Source: Malachius bipustulatus | Taxonomy: Eukaryota > Arthropoda > Insecta > Coleoptera > Melyridae | Reading direction: 5' to 3' | Assembly: GCA_910589415.1 (NCBI GenBank) | Contig: OU342639.1 | Span: 17,740,268-17,804,267 of the forward strand | DNA: 64,000 nucleotides | Part shown: positions 22,851 to 34,859 of the stretch, piece after piece | Numbering within the stretch: position 1 is the stretch's first letter | Layout of the letters: every line of letters begins with the position of its first letter | Notes under the pieces: model-generated | The model's database searches: none | Told to the model about the DNA's origin: nothing | The model's input: only the letters and a program-made list of their open reading frames with translations | Position numbers and translations under genes: made by a program

Positions 22851-24389
22851 GTTTATTGTTCGATTCAATTTTTCTTTATTAATTCTTACAAAAACATGTC
22901 GTCAGGTCCTCCCTTATTTGACAGTGAGGGGTATACATTTATATACAGGAGGGTGCTTCACGTCATTCGACGTCTCTGAATTATAATTGAAAAATATTTT
23001 TAGTTATACAGAATGACCTTTATAAAAATGCCATAGGTACCAAACTTATGTTTCTTTGAATGGAAAATAAAGAAGATTAATGAATGGAATAATAAAAATT
23101 AGATAAGATTAGCGACTATTTTTTTTTACATCGATAGAAAGAAAATTAAATTATAAAAATGATCTGTGTTTAATTTTTTTTTAAACTTATAATTTAGGGA
23201 TTTATTGAAGGATACCGAGACTTTTCCAACACCCTGTATATTTAAAATTATAATATAAATGGGATGTTCGAAAGTGCAGTGCAAGTGAGGAAGATCTTGT
23301 TTTTAATCATGAAAAATCAACAACTTCCATTAGTCAAGGTAATTTTTTTTCGTTCCATAACTTACGAATTTTTATTAGTGAATTTCCCTTAGGAAATTTA
23401 CTAGGAACTGGTCTTACCTTCATGGTGGAACTGGAAGATGAATTATTGTATAGACGTTTCAGGGCTACCGCACTTAACATACTGAAAGACTCATTTTCAT
23501 AAAAGGTTTTCAAAATATGCTATTCGTACTACATTGGGTGTTAATTTGCTAACTTTACTTGATTTTTAATTATTTGGGCAACGATAAGGTGATATTGAGC
23601 TTAACTTCTATGAGCTTCTAACTTCTAATTCAATGAGCTTAACTACTAAGCAGCTTTTTCCCGTTATTCAGAAACTTCCATGCAGGTTGTTAGTTTGAAA
23701 TAATTTTTACTCTCTTGACTTTATAATTTCAATTTATAATTTATAACAAAACCCAACTTTCAGGCAATTTCTGTATGCATAGGAAGAAAGCACATCTTAA
23801 AACTAGACGACTTTTGCAAGAAAAAATTAAGAATCCTCCAAAAAATTTTGTAAAAAAAAAGAATCTGAAACTCGAGTTAATTTGAAGCTTTTAAATCAAA
23901 AGTTTTATCTCCCTCTATTTTTTGATTTTTTGTGTGCACCTACTAAGACTGCTTAGACTTGCTTTGTTTAATATGGTTAGAAGTACGTTTTATGAACACA
24001 TATTTTCAAGTTTTATGTTTTTGTCAAGTATAAAATAACTTTTAATAACGAATTTTAAAATTAGATAATTTTGAATCTTTCATCCCTGCGTTGATGCAGT
24101 GCCAGTGACTAGTCAACTGTACCCCAAAACTATCTTTAATCTAAAGTGCAATAGACAATAGACATTCATCAAAGTGTCTAAAACGTCTGTGCCATTAAAC
24201 AGAAAGTGCATAATCACCGCAGCAGCGTAAGGTAATTACAACACACGAACTTCTGATTCAATGAAGTCGAATTCTGCATGCCAGCTAATAATAACTGATT
24301 AGCCTAGGAAATAATTCTTTAAGCACGACACGACCACGCAACCACGTCGGTCGATATATGCAACCAATAATTCGTATATTACAAATGAA
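22851..24389. other. No gene; one lone MITE terminus
   Basis: A right-hand terminus CAACACCCTGTA ends near 23239. A weak possible partner, TACAGGAGGGTGCTTCAC, starts near 22953 but the inner arms do not match well. The remainder is AT-rich with no recognised feature. Confidence 0.4.
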
Positions 24390-25650
24390 GTGAAGCATAA
24401 CACAAACAACAATCCAGCAATGGTGTCTGACTACAGGGAACATCACTCATACTCTCAAACAGTAACCATAAAGAACACCACAAATTCACCACTTTGAGAA
24501 AGTAATACCACCGCCAACTCCTCAACCACATCCTTCCCAAAGAAACAATTAGAGCCCACACAGTAGAGCCGTTCAAATTACAGGATTTACTGAAATCCAT
24601 TCCATATCAGTTTATAGGTATATAAAACCCAAAAAATTGTACTTGCGTCAAGGATATTTATTAACTGGACATTCATCTACCTGGACACTATTACCGCGCT
24701 CGACGACCTCTTCAACACGCATCCAATCATAACCTCGGCGACCAGGAACCTGTAAGAAGACTGATTAACCCAGTCAAGAAACTTATCATATCCAATGTAT
24801 CACCAACAATACTACACGAAACCATATCCAGATTCAACGTGTTGAATGCACAGGACTGACCTAATCCCCCCTATTACTTTCTTCAAAGGTCACACTGACT
24901 CAAATTATCCGAACCCACCGCGACAACCATGGCTGGTACCATGGGAGGTGGTTGTCGCAGCAACTCAGAGCGAACAGTATAAGAGAGCCTCCTCCTAAAA
25001 ATGCAAAAACCTCCCCCCATACTTCTCTAAAACCATCTACTGTTGTGTAAAAAATGTCCCAACAACCAGCAAATTACTACAGAAATCCATATAGGAAGAC
25101 TTGAAATCTGGTCCGCCAACACTGAATTAAAATTCTCAACCTCAAAAACAAAACTACAATAATTCACTAGAAGAAGACTAGCACATCCAACTCTTAAACT
25201 CACGTTGTAGCAGAAATCTCGCAAAAGTTAAAGAGCACAAATTTCGGGGGGTAAATTTTGACTCCAAGGTAAATTGGTGACCACGTCTTAAGGAACTGAA
25301 ATAATGGACTTACTAAAAGCTCTAAATAGCCTGGAATGGGGTGCTAAGGAAAAAATACTCCTGGGCATCTACAGAAGTATGTATGATCCAGTACAAAATT
25401 GACTATGGCTGATCCACGAACCTGAATATCATTGCAAGTACAGCACTAAAATAGCTCTAGGTGTTTTTAAATCCAGGATAACAGAAAGTCTGCATCGAGA
25501 TGTAGCTGAGATTCCTCTGAAACCGTATAGAAGACCGCTTGCCCTGTCATAAGTTGCGAAACTGTCTTCAAGTCACGACCATCCTATAAAAAATCCCTAC
25601 TTCCAAAGACCGCATATATAAGTACCTACCTTTCAACATCCTTTCAACAT
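24390..25650 (+). pseudogene. Decayed LINE polymerase relic
   Basis: Plus-strand reading shows fragments of a non-LTR retrotransposon polymerase interrupted by many stops and frameshifts. These include WSANTELKFSTSKTKL near 25110-25155, then FTRRRLAHPTLKLT, HKFRGVNFDSKVNW (GVNFD corresponds to the usual LGV motif), LNSLEWGAKEKILLGIYRSM (25320-25380) and IALGVFKSRITESLHRDVAE (25450-25510). These are post-catalytic RT segments in the usual order. The motifs resemble RNase H-bearing LINEs such as the copy at 34147-34859. The catalytic ADD and 5' parts were not recognised. It is dead and old. Confidence 0.65.
24920..24958. repeat. Small hairpin
   Basis: GCGACAACCA (24920-24929) pairs perfectly with TGGTTGTCGC (24949-24958) around a 19-base loop, inside the LINE relic. 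Confidence 0.7.
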
Positions 25651-26763
25651 CAACAGCCTACAACAAATAAAAGGAACCATTGACTCCTCAAAAACAATGA
25701 CAAAATCCTCAATTAGCAAACCCACCCTGGTAAATACAGTATAAGCTGTAAATTTACAATTCAAAGTTCTAACTTTGTGAATTCGTACTAAACTGTAAAT
25801 AATTAAACAGTTTGAACTCTAAATTTAGCGACATGTTCTGAGTCTTGACCTGACCAGAATCCGACCACTTGTCCAGTCAGGTTGTTGCAAGGTTAGGTAG
25901 CTCTGCTTTGATAAAATATTGCATAATAGTATGTCACAACTAAAATTTAAAATCACTAAAACCTCCTATTTTGTCTAGGTTTGAAAAAAAAAACTGATGC
26001 AGAGATCATTTTTAACATTAAGGAGGACTAAATTTTATCGTATATAGTCTCAGTTATTTCATCAAGTTATTTTTTTATCCCTCTATAGCGCCCAGATCCA
26101 CCCTTTAAAAAATTTAAATAGCAAGAGACCCTACTTCATGTTGAAGTTGTTTTCCTTCTTTTTTACAAATTTGTACGAAATCGGAGATTTTATGGGGACA
26201 AATTTTATTTGGGACAATATCATAAGATCATTCAAACTATAAATTAACAGTTTGAACTGTAAAGTCACGTTTAAATTATAATTTATCTATAAAAAATATA
26301 TTGACAGGAAACAATGACAGCTCAGCGCTTCCATATAATTTACAGAGTTTGAATAAGTGAAGACAAAACTCCTGATAATTAAATAAAACATCGCCTACAA
26401 AATCATAAATTCAGTAATTTGACTAAAATGACACTTATGTCGAGTTTAAGTTGGCTGATTTATTTATTAGATATGAAAGTAGGTATGTAATGTCGAAGGT
26501 TATTTTTGCTTCGTTGACTACGTTGCATTTTTTTTTGCAGGATCTAATTTTTCTTTTGCAAAAAATAATATACATTATTCATTACTATTTATAGACAACT
26601 GATTAAAGTCTGTTTAAAACTGAAGCTACTTTTAGAACAATAGACACACACATGAACCACGGAAGATCGATTTCATCGATAAGAAATCACTGGCTTGCAG
26701 TTTCTTTATCAAGAATTTTTTATGAAATTCCATTACGCCTGCTGAAAGCATATTTTCATCTTA
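25651..26763. other. No gene recognised
   Basis: AT-rich sequence with several short direct repeats of a TTTGAACTGTAAATTTA-like word between 25745 and 26290. No coding signal. Confidence 0.4.
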
Positions 26764-27507
26764 AGGTGGATCCACATCAATACAAATTTTCGTTGTGCGT
26801 TGTGTGTTGAAATTCAGCGAAAAATTTGCGCCATAAATTTAAATCTGATGAAATATTTTACCACGTAATTTTTATATCTTGTTCGTTGTGCGCGTGAATC
26901 CACTTGTGGGATGCGGATCGTCGGTATTTGAAATAATAACATTCGGTAATGATTTTCTTATTTTTCTATCTATCAACGATTGTAGTCATGGATTCATCAA
27001 TCAATTTCCTTTTATGTCAAATCAGTTTCACTTTTTATGTCAATTGCTTTTCCTATTTACGTGCAATGACAGTATAATAAATACTGGAAAAGCATATTTG
27101 ATAAAAAAGGAATCTTATTTGACAGAACAGGAATTTCAATTAAAAAATCACGCACTGATGTTTGATAAATGGGAAAAGCATTTGACAAATTAGGAGAAGC
27201 AATAATTGACAAAAGAGGAAAATCAAAAGCAAAAGACTGTAAAATTAACAAAGTAGCCAAAATATCTAGTAAAAAATTACACAAGCACTGATTCACGTCC
27301 ACATTAATATCACTGTGCGGAGCAAATCACTTTGAAGTTGGTTGAAAACCGACAGCTCATCGGATCGTGTGCGTCGTTCGTTGCAAAAATGTTTGCGTGA
27401 ATTTATTTGCGGCGCACAGTCCACATATATGAATATTCCGCCGCACACGAGCAAATTTGTGTCAAAAACAACGCACAACGAAAATTTGTATTGATGTGGA
27501 TCCACCT
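26764..27507. mobile_element. MITE with TTA duplication, PIF/Harbinger-like
   Basis: The left terminus AGGTGGATCCACATCAATAC (26764) is repeated inverted at the right end (27507). The repeats match for about 40 bp, covering the CAAATTTTCGTTGTGCGTTGT word. TTA flanks both ends (26761-26763 and 27508-27510), the 3-bp duplication typical of PIF/Harbinger elements. The 744-bp body has no recognised transposase. The assignment rests on the duplication alone. Confidence 0.8.
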
Positions 27508-28200
27508 TTATGTTTCGAAATATATTTCGCTTCAATATAATTGAAATTTAAGTACTATTCATACCTTTCTATTTAAATTTTTAATGTTTGAATATGATGT
27601 GAAAACTATACATGGCAACAATGCATAATCGTTTTGCGGAATGATTGACATTCCGCCTCTATCAGGTCAGCCGTCAATATCGTTTGTTACATTATCAACG
27701 ATAATTCTATGACACGTCATAAAACATTATATCAAATCTCATTGAAAATGTCGGCAAGTAGCTTTGAATAGGTACTTTTTTGTATAAGGTATTTCCATAA
27801 CGTCACGACATTTTATTAGGCTTTCACTTAGAAATATTTTACAGTCTATTGAAATATTCTGGTGAAAATCCATTGAAAAATTGGAGCTAGCTCAAAGTTC
27901 AGTTTGTTACCTCAGTGTGAATTTTACTAAATCGACCTTTTTGAAGAGAAAATCGTAGTTGGATCTTGCGTTATGGAATCAAGATATGAGGGATATTTTT
28001 TTCAGATAATAAATTAACTCACTTGGAAAAAATATTTTTGTAAAATAAATCTTTAAGTCTAGATTAATGTAACTAGGCTTTTTTGAAAATAAATTAATTT
28101 ATTTTCGAGGTAATACGGTGTTTATAACTCCTAATTTAATAATAGATCCCAAAGTCTCTAAGCACTCACTTTAGTTATTGTTTAACTTTTCGACAACTTA
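27508..28200. other. No gene recognised
   Basis: AT-rich unique-looking DNA. Confidence 0.4.
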
Positions 28201-28705
28201 TACAGGGTGTTAAGAAAATGACGGATAAACTCTTCAGTACATTGTAGGGGACACTCAGTAGAGTACGGAAAAAATAATTTAAAAAATTCTGGTCTTCAAT
28301 TTGGTGAGATAAAAAATGCCAAAGTTAACATTTAACTATCTTTGTTTTTCGGTGTTTGGAAAAACTAGATGATTTTACAGATATAAAAAAGGTACTTTAA
28401 TCGTTATCAATTAAAAAAATTGCTTAAGATGTATTACTGGCTTGGAAAATTTCTAAGATGCTGAAAAAAAAACATTTGGCAACAACGGTTTTGATACCTT
28501 GACTACCTGCATTGTTAGAAATTAGACGAAATTACCAAATACCAACTGTTATCGTGTTAAACGTGGCCAAATTTATTGGTCAATATTTTGCTTATATCTT
28601 TTAAAATGTAGCTCTGGATTTTTTAAAATTATTTTTCCCGTACTCTACTGAGTGTCCCCTCCAATGTACTAAAGAGTTTATCCGTCATTTTCTTAACACC
28701 CTGTA
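28201..28705. mobile_element. 505-bp MITE, TACAGGGTGTTAAGAAAA ends
   Basis: The terminus TACAGGGTGTTAAGAAAA (28201) and its reverse complement (ending 28705) begin arms of about 110 bp that both carry CGGATAAACTCT and GGGGACACTCAGTAGAGTAC. The left flank is TA and the right flank TT, so the duplication has one change. The middle is single copy and has no coding potential. Confidence 0.88.
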
Positions 28706-29366
28706 TTTCTGGGAATTAGTGAAGAATCTAAATAACAGTCAAACGTAGAAGTCAACAAAGATATTCCCACAATATAAAATCATAACCATAATGGTTCAGA
28801 TGATATAGGTACCTACGGGCTGAAGCCTTGATAATACTTATTAGAGCCAACAGCTTCCATAATTATTATTCAGTAACATCTTGTAAACTAAAAAATAGCT
28901 AGACTTTTGAAGAAAAGCGGTACATAATAATATACGAACAACTTCTACAAATAATAACGTAGATATACGTGATTGGGACAATTTGTGTTCTAAGAATCAC
29001 GTTCTACAAGTCTCTCTCTACCTTATGGTGAACGTATTTTGATTTTCTTTCATTGACAGAGAATCAGTCTATCTTAAAAAGGTTGAAAGGGATACACCAT
29101 CGATCCAATTCATGGAGTTTAGCTTCTCGTGTTAGCTCGAGAAAACAAACAGAACATATTTTTAAGGCTACAAAAAAGAAGAGGACGTTATAGGACCTCA
29201 AACCGTTTGAAGAAACGTAAAGACTCTCGGTGGTGAGGAAGATCACTGCATGACTACAGACAAAACACATGTATGGTAAATCATTTCGAAGTTGAGCGAC
29301 GAAACAAAAAAGTAAAATGTTAATATGTATTGTAATCTGTTGTTTTGGATAATGAAATATTTTTTA
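28706..29366. other. No gene recognised
   Basis: Unique-looking DNA; the minus-strand frame at 29064-29270 has no domain. Confidence 0.4.
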
Positions 29367-29500
29367 TACCGGGTGGCTGACCACACCTCTGTGCATAGGA
29401 CATTGCCTAATAATATTACAAACTAGTTTACATGTTAACGAAATAACTGTTGTCTATTGTCAAAATATTTTGACGTATTGTTATGAATATTAATGTCCTA

Positions 29501-31861
29501 TACAGTGTCCCTTATTTCAAAGCTCACTATGGGTTTATCTCGTAAACGCTAAGAGATACAAGGACTGTTAAATTAGAAAAAAGATGCGCAATTTTGTGGC
29601 CATCTAGAATCCGTTGTAACGGTTTCCCCCCGGGGCTCGTTGTCTGTTGCCGAAAGCCACTCTGATCGTCTATTTACCCCTAATAGGACCGCTGTGATTT
29701 CTTTCGTTGTGGTTACCGTAATTACCCCTGCTCGTTGACTGAGGTATGCCAGGATTACTATGGCCGAAACGGATGCGCAAAAGAACCTACTATGATTTTC
29801 TTCTATCTCGGTTGATTGGGATTTCCCTTATCTCGAGACTTAGGAAGTTGACCTCGCGGCTACCTTACTAAATTGTCCTGAACTTCAACTACCTAAATTT
29901 TCCTTCAAATCGGCCGACGCTTTTTCGTCTTTTCATTGTTTCGACCTACTATAATTACACCAGCTTCACTTTCATTTCGTATTTTCACCTACTTGCTGTT
30001 TGGGAACCGTGATGAATTTTTGGCTACTGTCGTTGATTAATTCGCTTTATCGATTGGTTAAATTTTCATTATCGTGGGTGGAATACCTAGCGACTTACTA
30101 TTGTCTTTGCAAGGGGTTATTGTTTATTTCATAATTTTACAAATCTTCCACCCGGTCTGTATCTAGGTCATCCTATCCTTTCGTCACGCGGTTCAGAGTA
30201 TTTTTTCGATACCCTGCCTTAACATCTGGTGAGTTTCTACCATAGCGTTGCCGGTCTTCCAGATGTCTTTAAGAGGCTGGAATATTACTACGGCGAGCTT
30301 TTATTTTTATGAATATCTAATGAGCTGACGGAATCGTTTCCTTGCCGCGCTGGCGGGTGGAAGTTTTTTGATTTCCTAACAATTTTACCTTTAGGTAATT
30401 ACGTACCTATTCTTGCACTATTTGCTTTTTCGGTTTGGGTTGATTTAACTAGGGAGATGGAAATAATTTCCTTATCATCCCACCTAGGTGCGATCCATTT
30501 CACCGTCAACATATACACGATATCTGTGACAGTTCCTAAAATATCATAAAAAAACTGAAAAATCGAGATTTTTTCGTGGTATCTTTTTTATTATTGGAAA
30601 TTAATAGATAATTTTTTGTAGGTTAACATAAGTCGGCAAGAGCTACCCATCTGACGTTCCAAAAATTGTCAAAGCCGACTAGAACTCAGAGTTTTCATTG
30701 TCAATTTTTGTTTTTCTTATGGCCGTCATATTATTTTTTCATGTCGTTAGTTATGTTATCCCCATATTATTTACTAATATAATAATACCTACTTATTTAC
30801 CTAATATTAATATGCTTTGATAATAATTAATAGATTTAATGATAATGTTTTATTTAAGATATTTTAATCAATATTCATTACTTCTAGATAATATTACAAA
30901 ATCCAATGTCAGCAGTCTTCCAAGGCATTTTACTTAATTATTTTATTATTTAATTCTTTGACATCCTGTTGTTGGACATATTATACTATAACGTTCTTTC
31001 AACTCTGAAACAATGCAAATATGCATTTCTAGAAATACCTTGGTAGATGGAAATCTTCTATATTCTACTTTCCCACAGGAAAGTGTAACCTTAGCTTCTA
31101 GAGGAGTGAACTTTAAAATATAAACATTTATTGTCGTAGAAAATATAATTTTGCAATAATAAGACAATTCAGTCTTACGCTGGATTCCGTAGTTTTAGCA
31201 TTGCTTGGAACAGTCTGTAATTCTCACAATTAAAGTTTTTCGCCTTTTATTTGTTTTATAATTTTTTAAAAACATAATTCAAAGGGCCCAAAACGTAAAT
31301 CGTTCCATATGAAAAAGTAATATAAAAAGTAAGTCCATATAAAAATAATTTTTATTCACCTTGAAAAAAATAACTTTTCATACCGAATATCATAGAAATT
31401 AAAAAAAAGTATAAGAAAAGTAATATAATTTCACTTCATATGTTCACATAATTTGGTGAAAAATGTTAGTTTTTTTCGAAATAAAGAAGAATAAAAAAAA
31501 AAATTCCAATGTTAATAAATTGTTGTTTCCATCACTTTTTCTTATACCGAAAGACATAAAAAAGAATATGGCGATTATTAAAAAAAACAAAAAAAAACAA
31601 AAGTTAACTATGGGGGGAATCTAGTCGACTTTGGACTCTCGACGACTTAAAGCCTACAAAAAATTATTTATTAATCTCCAATAATAAAACAGTTTTTTCG
31701 GGATATTTCAGGGACGGTCACAGATAGGTCACCTATGTCTTGACGGATTCAAGATGGCCACTAAATAGGACATATTTTCTCTAATTTAACCGACACTCTA
31801 TATTTTAGAGTTTATATCTAAGAGATACCCATAGTGAGCTCTGAAATAAGGGACACATGTA
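29501..31861. mobile_element. Fold-back MITE of the TGTCCCTTATTTCA family
   Basis: The left end TACAGTGTCCCTTATTTCA and the right end, on the minus strand TACATGTGTCCCTTATTTCA, start arms that include GAGCTCACTATGGG and the GAAAAATCGAGATTT block shared with the element at 2820-3800. It is interrupted by the LTR-like unit at 29615-30502. A further AT-rich block from about 30760 to about 31280 has no match in related copies and may be another insertion. The left flank is TA; the right flank is CA. Confidence 0.72.
29615..30502 (+). mobile_element. Solo LTR-like unit, 888 bp
   Basis: Begins TGTAACGGTTTCC, ends GATCCATTTCA, and is flanked by the 4-bp direct repeat CCGT (29611-29614 and 30503-30506). 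TG...CA ends with a 4-bp duplication are the hallmark of LTR retrotransposon integration, and no internal region is present, so a solo LTR is the simplest reading. It splits a known sequence, the arm of the fold-back MITE. The same sequence, on the other strand and interrupted by about 2.7 kb, occurs at 42035-45628. Confidence 0.82.
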
Positions 31862-31979
31862 CACTGGTATTTGTCAAAGTACCTACTGCCTATTATTAAA
31901 GTAATTTGACGTATTTTTATTAATATAAATTGCATTCTTAGACAATGTCCTACGTAGAGGTATGGTCAGTCACCCAGTA

Positions 31980-32227
31980 TATATACCTACTATAACTTCA
32001 TAATGGCCGACGATTTGTGTACCTACAGGGTTAGGTATGTCTGACGCTAAATTTTTTTTTTCAATGCAATGGTTTATATATTTTTAAAATTTTTTAAAAC
32101 TATTGAAAAGACAAATAACACTTATAATGTACCTATGTCATACATGGGTCTCCGAACTCATGTTCCGAATTTGTCGGTCCTCTTCAGCGCAAAATAACTG
32201 AACTCTGAAGCATCATGTATATGTTGC
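31980..32227. other. No gene recognised
   Basis: Short AT-rich spacer. Confidence 0.4.
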
Positions 32228-32464
32228 AGGCCAAACTGTTTTTCAGGACAAACTATAGTTTACCCTAGGACAAACTAGTTTATCCTAAGTGCGTTAGGAT
32301 AAATTAGTTTGTCCTCAACCAAACTAGTTTGTCCGAACGCGCTTACGATGAATTAGTTTTGTCAGATTGGAATGTTCATAATTATTCAAGGCCAAACTAG
32401 TTCATCCTAAGAAAAACTAATTTGACCTAACACAAACTAGTTTGCCCTAGGAGAAGCTGATTTT
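32228..32464. repeat. Array of palindromic GACAAACTAGTTTGTCC words
   Basis: About ten degenerate copies of a self-complementary word occur in 237 bp. The clearest are at about 32268, 32297, 32320, 32391 and 32432, each centred on AACTAGTT with GAC/GTC, GGC or GGAT borders. Spacing is irregular (about 20-45 bp), unlike a classic tandem satellite. It resembles the subterminal zones of the elements at 13064 and 56095, but no terminal repeat was found to bound it. Confidence 0.8.
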
Positions 32465-33604
32465 AAAGAGAAAAATAAAGATAATTTTGAGTTACAAGAA
32501 ATACTTTATTTTACGTTTAACTTATTCAAGATTGCTCAAATACACTACGCAAAAAAGAAAGTATCGCACCCCAAAAAGTTGGCCTGATTTTGATTAGGGA
32601 TAACTTTCGATGTTCCCAAGGGATTCCGATTTTGTTTTCGCATGTCGTCAGCGCCCTATCCTTTATTTGTCTGTCTTATTGGATCTAAATTAAAAAAAAA
32701 AACTGTCAGCAAATTTTCTACAGAATGTCAAGGTGTCAGTCAAAAATCAAGTTAAATCAAGTTTAATTGAGATATTTTGATGACAAATTTCAAGGATGAT
32801 TTCTTATAAACGTATCGATATTTCTGACACACTCTGTATAAGAGGTTAATTGAAAATGCATAAATGGTTTAGGGTTGTTAGGTGAGTAATCTATTAATTT
32901 ATGCATGGTTTTGTCGCCTCTCCGACCTATACATCGTGAAGGATGAAGCTTCATTAATTAGTTTCATGGAAGCGTGGGGAATGTTGGAGGATACTACTTG
33001 CTCTTTACTATACATTATTACAAAGTGGATGTATATGTTAATAATCCTGTGGCAAATATTGACGGAGACTTTGCCTTTGGTGCGGGAGGGACGCACTCCA
33101 TTCCGAAGAAAGCCTCTGGAGCTTATACGAAACAGATCACAGATTATTATTTTCGATATTTCGGTGGGGCGAAATGAATTTCTTTAATCTTCGTTTTAGT
33201 GGAAAAGTTTGCACTCTTTCTCTTCCATGCGATGAGATGAATATAGTGTATAGACTTTGGAGTTTTATTCAAGAAGTTTGTGATTTAATCGAGTTGGGGT
33301 TATAAAATGAGTTTATTTTGTATACTCTTTTTGTAAGCGTTTCGATTAATACCATATTATCCATTAAGTATTTATCCCTTTCGATTAAAAAATGAGCAAA
33401 CATTGAACATCATTGTTAGACAATATTTACGACAACATTGTGGGCACGTCTCAAAACTAAACGCTGGGCTTCATAAAGAAAAATACCACGCTGATAAAGA
33501 TAACACGGTTTTGTTCCTATAGCTGATATGGTGAAATTCTCCATTATGTTTGATAATTCCTTGAAATTCTGCTTGGATTATATTATGATTAATATCTATA
33601 CCTA
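32465..33604. other. No recognised gene; overlapping open frames at 32882-33187
   Basis: Two overlapping plus-strand frames (101 and 67 residues) are unusually open, and a short ATG-led segment ends in GTGAGT at 32881-32886. The 67-residue frame ends in YYFRYFGGAK. Neither product is recognised, and only one frame at most can be real. No repeat was identified here. Confidence 0.3.
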
Positions 33605-33990
33605 TAGGCTGTTCCTTATTTTCAGAATCCACTATGCCACTATGGGTATCTCGTAAACGTTATTATAAGAGATACACAGTTAATTAAATTTCAGTAATGA
33701 TCGCCATTTTGTGGTTATCTCGAATCCTCGAAGACATACAAGACATCTGTGACTGCTTTTGGAATATCCCGTAAAACTAGAAGACTAAAAGATTTTTCTT
33801 TCTCTCAACAGCTCTTTTCTTATTTGAAGTTTAAATTTGAAAGTTGCTGTATGGACATAGCTTCAATCCAGAAATCCAGTTTCGAAGATAGTCAAATTTT
33901 TGCCAAAATGTCACATAGAAGGGCAGTTTTCATTTCAATAACACACAACATGGAATTAATAAATAAAGTTTAATCGGTCACGTATTTTTT
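33605..33990. repeat. Diverged single arm of fold-back MITE family
   Basis: Resembles the left arms at 29501 and 3972: TTCCTTATTTTCAGAATCC, a CACTATGGGTATCTCGTAAA block, then GACATACAAGACATCTGTGA. No right arm follows. Similarity is lost by about 33800, so the right limit is a guess. Confidence 0.6.
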
Positions 33991-34146
33991 GTACGTTTAT
34001 CATTTAAAATATTTTTGACAAAAAAATAAAAACGAAAAGCAGTCAAAGCCTAAAAACGATAACAAAATAGTCTTTATTGACGTATCAGATAAAATAAAAA
34101 CTTAATAATGGAGTTAATAATAAAATCAAAAGTGTTGTATAGGAAA

Positions 34147-34859
34147 TAAATATGCCTGTTAGTTGCAGTCTGTATGCGGATGATCTATTCATATATCTCA
34201 AAGGCAAAAACTCCAAACTCATGCAGAAAACCCTTCAATCAGCTTTATCTGACATGCAACAGTGGTGAAAGCAAACAGGTTTCAAATTCTCTGCTTCAAA
34301 AACACAGTGTGTATGTTTCAGCAAGTTGTATACCCCCTTCCATATAGGCATCCCAGGAAAAGAAGGTGACTCCTTAGCAAAAAGAACTGCCTCTACGGAC
34401 AACATCATCACACCAATCCACCTGTCCAACGACCTACGGACACTCTACAGATCTAAAATTATGAAACTTTGGCAAGATAACTGGAACCTCGATAATTATT
34501 TTCTCAAATCCATCAAACACACGGGTGCTGACTTCTTACCCCTCCCTCCAGACCAGACCAAATCACATTGAGCAGAATCAGACTTACCCACTCTTTTCTG
34601 ATTTCCTCCCCCTAACTGCCCCTCTTGTGGCACTAGACTGAATATCCCTCAAATTCTTTTCGATTGCCCAGTTCTCCGACCACTCTGTTCTATACACAAT
34701 ATAGTTACCACCAGTGTCATTCTTACTAGCCCGTGTTTCTTCACCCCTTTACGTTGCTTCCTTAAAGAGGCAGGTTCTTATGACCTGATTTAACTCAGCG
34801 TTCCAGCTGCTAATAACCCCCTGCGATTGATGCAGCCTAATCAACCCAATAAAAAAAAA
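34147..34859 (+). pseudogene. LINE polymerase relic with RNase H end, internally deleted
   Basis: From 34152 one frame runs to 34571 with a single TGA (34266-34268). It starts in the catalytic RT motif (SLYADDLFIYLKG), continues through TGFKFSASKTQCVCF, and then jumps directly to YTPFHIGIPGKEGDSLAKR. That last piece is the end of an RNase H domain (HxGIPGNExAD type). The RT thumb and most of RNase H are missing, yet the frame is kept. Past the stop at 34569, another frame shows the C-terminal knuckle CPSCGTRLNIPQILFDCPVL near 34615-34680. A short A-rich tail (34848-34859) ends it. The layout fits an I- or R1-like LINE with RNase H. It is dead. Confidence 0.8.

Larger units (their letters stand above)
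29367..31979. mobile_element. Outer inverted-repeat element of a three-level nest
   Basis: The left end TACCGGGTGGCTGACCACAC (29367) and the right end, which on the minus strand reads TACTGGGTGACTGACCATAC (ending 31979), are inverted repeats flanked by TA on both sides. Matching words continue inward (CCTCT, TAGGACATTG, GACGTATT). The fold-back element at 29501-31861 occupies its interior. No coding sequence seen. Confidence 0.78.

Noticed and set aside
22953..23239. MITE between TACAGGAGGGTGCTTCAC and CAACACCCTGTA
   Set aside because: The tips are similar but the inner arms do not pair, so the two ends may be unrelated.
32882..33187. 101- and 67-residue overlapping ORFs as a host gene
   Set aside because: Open but overlapping in different frames, with no recognised motif; chance cannot be excluded.
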